Source: Dokdonia sp.
GTDB lineage: Bacteria > Bacteroidota > Bacteroidia > Flavobacteriales > Flavobacteriaceae
Direction: 5' to 3'
DNA: 32,221 nt
NCBI GenBank assembly: GCA_020628615.1
Contig: JAHDEV010000001.1
Location: 1 to 32,221, forward strand
Shown piece after piece: positions 23,711 to 30,045 of the stretch. Below the pieces are notes generated by a model. That model was not told the origin of the DNA and made no database searches. It saw nothing but the letters and a program-made list of their open reading frames with translations. Numbering within the stretch: position 1 is the stretch's first letter; every line of letters starts with the position of its first letter. Both the position numbers and the translations under genes were made by a program.

Positions 23711-24787
23711 ATGAAAAAACAATTGCTATTAGGATGCTTAGCTCTAGGAGCTTTATTTGCATCTTGTGAGTCTGATGATGACAACACAAACACAATCACT
23801 CCAGAGGCAGGTATGCTAGAAGGAGGTCCATTTACATTTTTTGTAGACGGTATGCCAGATATGGTAACAGGAGTCTCAGTGAGTGGTGAACTTGCTGGTG
23901 ATGTTACTACATTTGTGGTAACAGATGCAGATCGTAATATTTTAGGAATCCCACCTACAATTGATGCCCTAGAGGGAGTAAACTTTGATGATGCCGGAGT
24001 AGGTGCTTGTTATGTGTACCACCTTGCATATCAAGACGGTCTAGCTGGACTTGCAATGGGTGAAAATCTAGATGACTTTTCTGGAGATTTTGATTTATCT
24101 AACTTTATTATCGTAAATCGTAATGCAGGACCTATGGCTGCAGAGATTGTAGGAGGACCTTTTGAGTTTTGTGTAGATGGAACACCAGATATGGTGAGTG
24201 GTTTATCACTTACTGGAGATTCTGTAGGGTCTGAGAGAACGTGGGTAATCACGTCAGACACAGGTGAGATTTTAGGATTACCACCTACACTAGATGCAGT
24301 ACAAACTGTAGTAGATTTTGACGCTGCAGGACCTGGTATATGCCTTATATGGTATATGCGTTATGAAGAAGGCGTAGAGGGTCTGGAAGTAGGAGGGAAT
24401 ACAAATGATCTCACTGGACCTTTTGATCTTTCAGAACCTGTAGAAGTTGTGCGTAACCAAACCCTAGCTGCCGAAATTACGGGAGGTCCATTTACCTTTA
24501 CTGTAGATGGCACGCCAGATATGGTATCTGGTTTAGGTCTTACCGGTGACAGTATGGGATCTCTTAATAGTTGGGTAATTACATCAGATACTGGCGAGAT
24601 TTTAGGATTGCCACCTACGCTTACAGCTGTAGAGGGCGTAAACTTTGACGATGCAGGTACAGGCGTTTGTCTTATCTGGTACCTACGTTATGAAGATGGT
24701 CTTGAAGGTCTAGAAGTAGGAGGTAATACAGGAGCGCTAGAAGGATGTTATGATCTTTCTGAGCCGGTTACTGTAACTCGTAACTAG
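23711..24787 (+). CDS. Lipoprotein of three tandem 110-residue repeats
   Basis: This 358-residue lipoprotein has the signal MKKQLLLGCLALGALFASC (lipid on Cys19) and a short acidic linker. Three repeat units start near residues 33, 143 and 253, an exact spacing of 110. The shared pattern is GGPF-F-VDG-PDMV-G near the start, W/FVIT-D-ILG-PPT in the middle, V-FD-AG-G-C-(I/V)WY--Y-DG--GL--G-N near the end, and DLS-PV-V-RN at the boundary. Units 2 and 3 are the most alike. Each unit has one conserved Cys (100, 211 and the matching one in unit 3), with extra cysteines at 154 and near the end of unit 3. I recognise no named domain. It follows the Crp/Fnr-like gene and the 22-bp palindrome and precedes a TlpA-like thioredoxin. 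Confidence 0.85.
   Translation: MKKQLLLGCLALGALFASCESDDDNTNTITPEAGMLEGGPFTFFVDGMPDMVTGVSVSGELAGDVTTFVVTDADRNILGIPPTIDALEGVNFDDAGVGACYVYHLAYQDGLAGLAMGENLDDFSGDFDLSNFIIVNRNAGPMAAEIVGGPFEFCVDGTPDMVSGLSLTGDSVGSERTWVITSDTGEILGLPPTLDAVQTVVDFDAAGPGICLIWYMRYEEGVEGLEVGGNTNDLTGPFDLSEPVEVVRNQTLAAEITGGPFTFTVDGTPDMVSGLGLTGDSMGSLNSWVITSDTGEILGLPPTLTAVEGVNFDDAGTGVCLIWYLRYEDGLEGLEVGGNTGALEGCYDLSEPVTVTRN
23807..24784 (+). repeat. Three in-frame 330-bp tandem repeats
   Basis: Units at about 23807-24136, 24137-24466 and 24467-24784 encode the 110-residue repeats. Units 2 and 3 share long nearly identical stretches, for example around GGTGAGATTTTAGGATTACC and its unit-3 counterpart, pointing to recent duplication or gene conversion. 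Confidence 0.8.
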
Positions 24788-24823
24788 AGGACACCTCACA
24801 TAAATAATAAAATATGTAAGTTT

Positions 24824-24863
24824 AATGCGTGTATACGACTCTTGTATACACGCATTATTTTTT
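24824..24863 (+). terminator. Terminator hairpin abutting the TlpA-like start codon
   Basis: AATGCGTGTATAC (24824-24836) and GTATACACGCATT (24844-24856) form a perfect 13-bp stem with a 7-base loop, followed by ATTTTTTT. The T-run ends directly at the ATG (24864) of the next gene. TAAGTTTA (24816-24823), one base off a -7 box, lies just before the hairpin, so the stem could also be part of the leader of the TlpA-like mRNA. Confidence 0.75.
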
Positions 24864-25436
24864 ATGAAAAAGCAAAAAAAGTTTACCTGGCAAAATGTTC
24901 TATTTATAGTAGTGATATTGTTGTTACTTATACCAAAAACTAGAACGCCTATACAGGTGGCCTTAAATAAAGTTAAGGTGGCAATTTTTTCTCCTTCCGC
25001 TTTCGCGAAAGCAGACCAGCAACAACTTAAGCCATTTACATATAGTCTTACATCACTAGATGGAGTGCCCAAAGAAGTATCTATAGGAACAGGAAAAGTA
25101 ACCTTTATAAGTTACTGGGCTACCTGGTGCCCGCCTTGTATTGCAGAGCTACCATCTATAGAAGCTTTATATAAAGATTATGGCGACAAAGTAGAATTTT
25201 TACTTATCACAAATGAAAATCCAGAAGTAGTAGCCCAGTTTATGGCAAAAAAAGATCACAAACTACCAGCAGTCTTACCGGCTATGGAAACTCCAGAACA
25301 ACTCTTTGAGCGTTCTATACCTACAACATATATTATAGATAAAACAGGTCATATCATTATAAAAGAAAAAGGAGCTTCAAACTGGAACAGCGATGCTGTG
25401 CGCACTACGCTAGATGAGCTTATCACGGAAGATTAG
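24864..25436 (+). CDS. Membrane-anchored TlpA/thioredoxin-like protein
   Basis: From the ATG at 24864 the product has 190 residues. One membrane helix (about 11-23) is followed by a linker and a periplasmic thioredoxin domain from about 58. The active site WCPPC is at residues 88-92 and the cis-proline loop at SIPTTYIID. Such proteins reduce or resolve disulfides in exported proteins or in cytochrome c maturation. A one-mismatch palindrome copy encodes AFAKA in the linker (46-50), a place where extra residues would be tolerated. The preceding terminator hairpin touches the start codon, and the stop interlocks by 4 bases with the convergent lipoprotein gene. Confidence 0.88.
   Translation: MKKQKKFTWQNVLFIVVILLLLIPKTRTPIQVALNKVKVAIFSPSAFAKADQQQLKPFTYSLTSLDGVPKEVSIGTGKVTFISYWATWCPPCIAELPSIEALYKDYGDKVEFLLITNENPEVVAQFMAKKDHKLPAVLPAMETPEQLFERSIPTTYIIDKTGHIIIKEKGASNWNSDAVRTTLDELITED
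24998..25013. repeat. Palindromic repeat copy 10, inside the TlpA-like gene, one mismatch
   Basis: CGCTTTCGCGAAAGCA differs from the core at the last base only. It is read as AFAKA, the same frame as the apt copy. Confidence 0.9.
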
Positions 25437-25897
25437 TCTTCCATTCTCCAGAAGATAAATGGAATCTCTGTATCCTCTGCAGAGATGGTCGCTGTGAGCA
25501 CGTCATCAAAGTACGAGTACGTAATTACCTTTGGGAACTCATTATCAGGATTTACAGCTGTAAATGCACTGTTTGTATGTTGAGTGATTTTAAAAAGTGT
25601 AGGGTTTTCATTAGGACCATTTATAGAAAGCATCCACTGTTCTTGTTTTTTGTAAATGCGCATACGTTCATTAAAAACTGTATCCTCATCTTCTATAGTA
25701 TAACCGTGACCTCTTAAGTCTTCGCTAGTTACCGCCCTCCAGTGTTCTGACGTTGCACTACCACCTTTACTGTTAGTACGTTCCCAATCACCTATGAGAT
25801 AATCAAACTCGGTAGTAACAGGAGGTTGTTTTACCTTCTCCTTACAAGAACAAAGAAGTAGTACAAAGCTTGACAAGAGAATTAGTGCTGTGCGCAT
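25433..25897 (-). CDS. Lipoprotein, DUF6265-like
   Basis: This 154-residue protein has the lipoprotein signal MRTALILLSSFVLLLCSC. The mature part starts with FDYLIGDWERTNSKGG and continues with EHWRAVTSEDLRGHGYTI. That start (L-G-W, then E-W) and the run of beta-strands recall the DUF6265-type lipocalin-like proteins, whose function is unknown. It lies 15 bases after miaE on the same strand and probably is the last gene of the dnaX-miaE unit. Its stop codon interlocks with that of the TlpA-like gene. Confidence 0.7.
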   Translation of the reverse strand: MRTALILLSSFVLLLCSCKEKVKQPPVTTEFDYLIGDWERTNSKGGSATSEHWRAVTSEDLRGHGYTIEDEDTVFNERMRIYKKQEQWMLSINGPNENPTLFKITQHTNSAFTAVNPDNEFPKVITYSYFDDVLTATISAEDTEIPFIFWRMED

Positions 25898-25912
25898 AGT
25901 TTTACGATTATA

Positions 25913-26518
25913 TTATCCGTGCATAGTTTCCTTAACACTTAGATCTTTCATTACTTGCTTTTCAAAATCAAGTAATTCTTGCCACTTGGCATCGACCTTT
26001 TTACGATCTCCATATTGACGAGCAAAATTTAAGAACATTGTGTAATGTCCCGCCTCACTTATCATAAGCTTACGGTAAAACTTAGCGAGCTTTTTATCTT
26101 CTAGCTGTTCTGATAGCAGTCTAAAACGCTCGCAACTTCTTCCCTCTATGAGTGCTGCTACAAGTAATCTATTTATTAAGCTTTCTACTCTTGAGCCACC
26201 TTTTGGGAAGTAAAAACGTAGTTTATGTACATATTCATCTTTACGCTCTCTACCTAAGTGTAAACCTCGTTCTACCATAAGGTCGTGTACCATTTTAAAA
26301 TGGCTCATTTCTTCGATAGCCAGATCACTCATTGCAGCTACAAGCTCTGAGTATTCTGGAAAACCTATAATAAATGAGATTGCGCTAGAGGCTGCCTTTT
26401 GCTCACAATATGCGTGATCTGTAAGGATTTCTTCTATGTTTTTTTCTACAATATTTACCCACCTTGGATCTGTAGGTAGTTTAAGATGTAGCATTTGTAT
26501 TGCTTCTTTATTTTCCAT
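25913..26518 (-). CDS. miaE: tRNA-(ms2io6A)-hydroxylase-like di-iron protein
   Basis: This 201-residue protein shows the ferritin-like four-helix ligand set of MiaE: HAYCEQKAAS, then LAIEEMSHF, then ALIEGRSCERF and SEAGHYTMF. The EEMSH and EAGHY segments supply the Glu-x-x-His pairs. MiaE hydroxylates the isopentenyl group of 2-methylthio-isopentenyladenosine at position 37 of tRNAs reading UNN codons, using O2. Length fits. The gene begins 11 bases after dnaX on the same strand, so it is probably co-transcribed with it. Confidence 0.88.
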   Translation of the reverse strand: MENKEAIQMLHLKLPTDPRWVNIVEKNIEEILTDHAYCEQKAASSAISFIIGFPEYSELVAAMSDLAIEEMSHFKMVHDLMVERGLHLGRERKDEYVHKLRFYFPKGGSRVESLINRLLVAALIEGRSCERFRLLSEQLEDKKLAKFYRKLMISEAGHYTMFLNFARQYGDRKKVDAKWQELLDFEKQVMKDLSVKETMHG

Positions 26519-26529
26519 AGCAAAGGTTT

Positions 26530-28461
26530 TTATAAATCTAGATCAAAAGTCTTTCTCAATATATCTAGAGCAGGATTCTGCTCTCTTAATTTATCGTATT
26601 TTTCTTGAGGAGTGTAGGCATATTTGCGCTGTACCTCTTCATTTACAGTGATATCAAGGGTGATATCATAGTTTTTTAAAGTTCTTTTTAAATATTCAAG
26701 TAGTGGTCCCTGTGCTCGTTCTACCTCTATTTTCATTGTTTCGTTAGGGTATTCTAGTTCTATGGTAGTTCCGTTAAGAGTAGGTTGGTCTGCTTCAAGA
26801 TTTGAAGCGATGATGCGCTCTCCTTTTTGTAGTAGTTTTTTCACGTAAGAAGCCCAAGCGGCTTGCATTGCGATTTCTGTAAAGGGTTCTGATGGCAGGT
26901 TTTGAACATCTACTTTTTTATCTGCCTTTTGTTGTTCAAGTTCTTTTTTGCGTTGTAAGCCTTTTAGAGAAAGCCCTGATACTCTGTCCTTGCGTATAGA
27001 TAGGCTTGGTGTTGCCTGTGTAGTGGGTGAACCTTGAGCAGGTACAGGTTGCTCTGGTTGAGCAGGAGTAGCTGGACTTACTTGTTCTGTTACTGGTGCA
27101 GTTGCATTAGCTTCGGCGCTAATTGGTGAGACTTGCGTAGTCACTTGGGACTCGTTATCGCTTACTGGAGTAGCTATATTGTGATTTACGGGCTGCTTTT
27201 CTGTAATAGCTGGTTCTTGCGCCTGTTGTACAGGTGATGTTTGTTGAGCTTGTGTAGAGCTATGTGCGGCTTGCTCTTGTGAAGTTTGGGGTTGTGCTAC
27301 CTGTTGTACGGCTGGAGTGTTAACTTGAATTTGTGCTGTTTGTGTAGCATCTACCTTATAATAAGATGGCGGAACTATGAATGGACCGTCATTTTTTTTT
27401 TCTCCATCAAAAGTGATAGAGGCAAGTTGCATAAGGCTTAGTTCTACCAGTAATCTCTGGTTACGACTGGTTCTAAATTTAAGATCACAAGTGTTTGCTA
27501 TTTCTATAGCTTCCATTAAGAAAGGCATAGAGGTTTTTTGTGATTGCTCGTAATATTTTTTCTTAGTGCTGTCACCTACTTCTAGTAAATGTATTGTAGG
27601 TGGGTTTTTACAAACCATTAGGTCTCTAAAGTGTGATGCCAGACCTGCTATAAAATGATGCCCGTCAAAACCTCTTGCCAGGATATCATTAAACTGTACC
27701 AGTACCTGCGGGATATCATTTGCCAGTAAGAGATCTGTAGTTGTAAAGTAGGTGTCGTAGTCTAATACGTTTAGATTTTCGGTTACCGCTTTTCGCGAAA
27801 GCGTTTTCCCACTAAAACTTACTACTCTATCAAAAATAGATAATGCGTCACGCATTGCTCCATCTGCCTTTTGTGCGATAATGTGCAGTGCTTCTTCATC
27901 TGCTTCTATACCTTCTTCGGCAGCGATTTGTACTAGGTGCTTGCGCGCGTCTGCTACTGTGATACGTTTAAAGTCAAATATTTGACAACGAGAGAGTATA
28001 GTAGGTATAATTTTATGCTTCTCTGTGGTGGCAAGTATAAATATAGCGTGCTTAGGTGGTTCTTCTAGTGTTTTAAGAAAAGCGTTAAAGGCTGCTGCAG
28101 AGAGCATATGGACCTCATCTATAATATAGACTTTGTATTTACCTACCTGAGGAGGGATACGTACTTGATCTATAAGGCTTCGTATATCATCTACAGAGTT
28201 ATTTGAAGCGGCATCTAGCTCAAAAACATTGAAGGCAAAGTCTTCATCTGGGCTAGTATGTTCGTCTGTGTTTATCTGTTTTGCTAGTATACGGGCACAA
28301 CTCGTCTTTCCCACTCCTCTAGGACCACAAAAAAGTAATGCCTGTGCAAGGTGGTTGTTTTGAATCGCATTTTCAAGCGTGTTAGTAATAGCTTGTTGTC
28401 CCACAACATCTTTAAAGGTGGTAGGGCGATATTTTCGAGCTGATACTATGAACGGTTCCAT
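26530..28461 (-). CDS. dnaX: DNA polymerase III subunit gamma/tau
   Basis: The product has 643 residues from the ATG at 28461. A GTG two codons earlier lies inside the -7 box and is rejected. The clamp-loader AAA+ domain shows VGQQ, Walker A GPRGVGKTSCARIL (about 47-60), Walker B YIIDEVHMLS and the SRC arginine finger. The zinc-binding cysteine loop found between Walker A and ELDAASNN in many bacteria is absent, which I recall as normal in Flavobacteriaceae. A Gln/Pro/Thr-rich linker (about 370-480) precedes a C-terminal tau-like domain. A palindrome copy with one extra T (27787-27803) is read as LSRKA near residue 222. I see no obvious slippery site for the short gamma form, though I did not examine this exhaustively. 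Confidence 0.95.
   Translation of the reverse strand: MEPFIVSARKYRPTTFKDVVGQQAITNTLENAIQNNHLAQALLFCGPRGVGKTSCARILAKQINTDEHTSPDEDFAFNVFELDAASNNSVDDIRSLIDQVRIPPQVGKYKVYIIDEVHMLSAAAFNAFLKTLEEPPKHAIFILATTEKHKIIPTILSRCQIFDFKRITVADARKHLVQIAAEEGIEADEEALHIIAQKADGAMRDALSIFDRVVSFSGKTLSRKAVTENLNVLDYDTYFTTTDLLLANDIPQVLVQFNDILARGFDGHHFIAGLASHFRDLMVCKNPPTIHLLEVGDSTKKKYYEQSQKTSMPFLMEAIEIANTCDLKFRTSRNQRLLVELSLMQLASITFDGEKKNDGPFIVPPSYYKVDATQTAQIQVNTPAVQQVAQPQTSQEQAAHSSTQAQQTSPVQQAQEPAITEKQPVNHNIATPVSDNESQVTTQVSPISAEANATAPVTEQVSPATPAQPEQPVPAQGSPTTQATPSLSIRKDRVSGLSLKGLQRKKELEQQKADKKVDVQNLPSEPFTEIAMQAAWASYVKKLLQKGERIIASNLEADQPTLNGTTIELEYPNETMKIEVERAQGPLLEYLKRTLKNYDITLDITVNEEVQRKYAYTPQEKYDKLREQNPALDILRKTFDLDL
27787..27803. 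repeat. Palindromic repeat copy 11, inside dnaX, one extra base
   Basis: CGCTTTTCGCGAAAGCG is the 16-bp core with one additional T in the left arm. On the coding strand it is read as LSRKA, the third possible frame. Confidence 0.88.
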
Positions 28462-28466
28462 ACTCA

Positions 28467-28474
28467 CAAATATA
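28467..28474 (-). promoter_or_regulatory. -7 box of dnaX
   Basis: TATATTTG on the minus strand ends 5 bases before the ATG at 28461. The predicted transcript start falls on or next to the ATG, so the mRNA may be leaderless. Confidence 0.5.
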
Positions 28475-28519
28475 AAGGGGTATATAAAATTATACTAGTG
28501 AGTATGGCCTCTTTCTTGT

Positions 28520-28693
28520 TTACTTATTAACAGTAAGGGCAGATACTTTTTGATCTATGACCTTTACCATTATTTGATAGCTGTGACTTGCCATCTCGTC
28601 TGTACCGTTCCATTTTTTTGCATTTGAGATTGCTTTTTTACGGTACGCCTTTAAGCGCCTCAGTTTTTCTGAGGAATAGAATAGGGATTTCAT
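28520..28693 (-). CDS. Small basic protein (57 residues)
   Basis: The reading frame begins MKSLFYSSEKLRRLKAYRKK and ends VSALTVNK. It is soluble, rich in Lys and Arg in the first half, and probably helical. It lies between the Lacal_2735-like gene and dnaX on the same strand, with 58 bases to the dnaX ATG. I do not recognise a family. Support is the clean open frame with ordinary codon use in a stretch that otherwise has no gene. Confidence 0.5.
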   Translation of the reverse strand: MKSLFYSSEKLRRLKAYRKKAISNAKKWNGTDEMASHSYQIMVKVIDQKVSALTVNK

Positions 28694-28776
28694 ATAAGAG
28701 TGTTTAAGGTTTGCGGTTGTAAAATAGAAAGAATCTTACAATACTTAGTAGAAAATCAAAACATTATGTTAAAAAT

Positions 28777-28941
28777 TTATGAATGTCGTGATATCTCTTT
28801 TTCTATTTCGGCAGCTTCTGCATATAGCTTATCGCTCGCACTTCGGTCACTCTTAGATAGTTGGAAGGCTTGTTCTAGTATCTTTTTGTGTTTTTCTTGT
28901 AGTTTTTCAACTGGGCTTTTCTTTTTAAATAATCCAAACAT
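28777..28941 (-). CDS. Lacal_2735-like small protein
   Basis: From the ATG at 28941 the product has 54 residues, starts MFGLFKKKSPVEKLQEKHKK and ends EIEKEISRHS. It matches my memory of the small Lacal_2735 family of Flavobacteriia: a MFGLFKKK start, a helical coiled body with LSKSDRSASD in the middle, and a final EIxKxI helix. Function is unknown. A longer in-frame start at 29019 would add 26 residues outside the family pattern. TATCTTTA (28963-28956, minus) is one base off a -7 box. Confidence 0.75.
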   Translation of the reverse strand: MFGLFKKKSPVEKLQEKHKKILEQAFQLSKSDRSASDKLYAEAAEIEKEISRHS

Positions 28942-29102
28942 TTCTTTTTTTCTTTTAAAGATACGGCTTGAAGCGGTCTTTTTCAAGGCTATATATGTCT
29001 GTTTTACAATTGAGGGCATATTTTCTACAATTCGGTAAGTACTACTTTAAAAACAAGCTATTTGATATGATATTTACACCATCAATCAATAACAAAGTAA
29101 TT

Positions 29103-29387
29103 ATGAGAACTTCAGATCAAGAAAACAAATATCAAAGAGCACAAGCAAGAGTAGGAGAACTTAAAGAGTTTTATAACCATCTAGGCATTTATTTAATTTT
29201 TGTCGTATTCTTTCTATCGCTTAACTATTTTACGAGCGGTTATTTTTGGGCAATCTTTCCTATATTAGGTTGGGGACTTGGTATATTAGGCCACGCAGCA
29301 AATACCTTTAGATGGAATCCTTTTTTCTCAAAAGAGTGGGAGCAGCGCAAGATAGATGAGTACTTACGTAATGATGATTTAAAATAA
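29103..29387 (+). CDS. 2TM-domain protein 1
   Basis: The start at 29103 gives 94 residues beginning MRTSDQENKYQRAQARV; upstream in-frame starts lack the family pattern. The 2TM domain is a charged helix with KYxRAxxRVxxxKxFYxHL, two membrane helices (about 28-45 and 50-66), and a cytoplasmic tail ending FSKEWEQRKIDEYL. In Bacteroidetes this domain is found alone or at the N-terminus of LytS-type histidine kinases. It is the first of three consecutive 2TM genes. Confidence 0.85.
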   Translation: MRTSDQENKYQRAQARVGELKEFYNHLGIYLIFVVFFLSLNYFTSGYFWAIFPILGWGLGILGHAANTFRWNPFFSKEWEQRKIDEYLRNDDLK

Positions 29388-29393
29388 TAGCAT

Positions 29394-29705
29394 ATGGAAA
29401 CGCCACAAGAAAAATATCAAAGAGCAGTGGCTCACGTACAAAAGGTGCGTAAGTTTTATGGTAAAATTATAAATGCTATCATCGTTTGTGCCGTTATCGC
29501 GGGGATAAATTATTATGTAAATGAGTTTAGAAACCCTTGGGTACTGTGGGTAGTAGGATTCTCACTTCTAGGTATTGTGATAGACGGTCTCAAGCTGTTT
29601 GGTCTAGGTATCTTTTTAGGAAAAGGATGGGAACAGCGTAAAATACAAGAACACCTAGAGAGAGATGAAAGAGAAAATTCTTCAAACCCTATAATAAGAA
29701 AGTAA
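29394..29705 (+). CDS. 2TM-domain protein 2
   Basis: This 103-residue protein has the same layout as its neighbours: EKYQRAVAHVQKVRKFYGKIINAI, two membrane helices and a tail with LGKGWEQRKIQEHLERDE. Six bases separate it from the first 2TM gene, and its stop overlaps the start of the third by one base (TAATG). It is the most divergent of the three in the membrane part (NYYVNEFRNPWVLWVVGFSLL). Confidence 0.85.
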   Translation: METPQEKYQRAVAHVQKVRKFYGKIINAIIVCAVIAGINYYVNEFRNPWVLWVVGFSLLGIVIDGLKLFGLGIFLGKGWEQRKIQEHLERDERENSSNPIIRK

Positions 29706-30040
29706 TGGAGTATAGTAAAGAAAAATATGAACGCGCAAAAAAACGCGTAGCAGATGAGAAAGGTTTCTATAATCACCTTACCGTCTATCTCGTCATAAAC
29801 ACCTTACTACAGCTGTTTTATTCAGGCATCTTTTTTGACTTACATATCGGTGAGTATGCGCCGTGGTGGGTGCGATTTACAACACCTTTTTTTTGGGGAT
29901 TGTCTCTATTTATACACTGGATTTATGTTTTTAAAGGCTTTAGATTTTTAAAAGGCATACGTAAGTGGGAAGAGCGCAAGATTAAAGAGTTTATGCAAGA
30001 AGAGGAGGAAGAGTTTTCTTCACGCTTTCGCGAAAAATAA
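29705..30040 (+). CDS. 2TM-domain protein 3
   Basis: This 111-residue protein starts MEYSKEKYERAKKRVADEKGFYNHL, has two membrane helices (about 28-46 and 57-77) and a tail KWEERKIKEFMQEEEEEF. Its last residues SRFREK are encoded by a partial palindrome copy running into the stop codon. The start overlaps the previous stop (TAATG). The next gene, an amidohydrolase, begins 5 bases after the stop. All three 2TM genes, the amidohydrolase and the LytTR regulator are on one strand with short gaps. Confidence 0.85.
   Translation: MEYSKEKYERAKKRVADEKGFYNHLTVYLVINTLLQLFYSGIFFDLHIGEYAPWWVRFTTPFFWGLSLFIHWIYVFKGFRFLKGIRKWEERKIKEFMQEEEEEFSSRFREK
30023..30035. repeat. Palindromic repeat copy 12, partial, at the end of the third 2TM gene
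   Basis: CGCTTTCGCGAAA matches the left 13 bases of the core. It is read as RFREK immediately before the stop. Confidence 0.7.
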
Positions 30041-30045
30041 AAACT

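Noticed and set aside
28700-29038. Open frame on the plus strand across the Lacal_2735-like gene
   Set aside because: It is antisense to a recognisable small family gene and extends into its promoter region; the composition looks like shadow translation.
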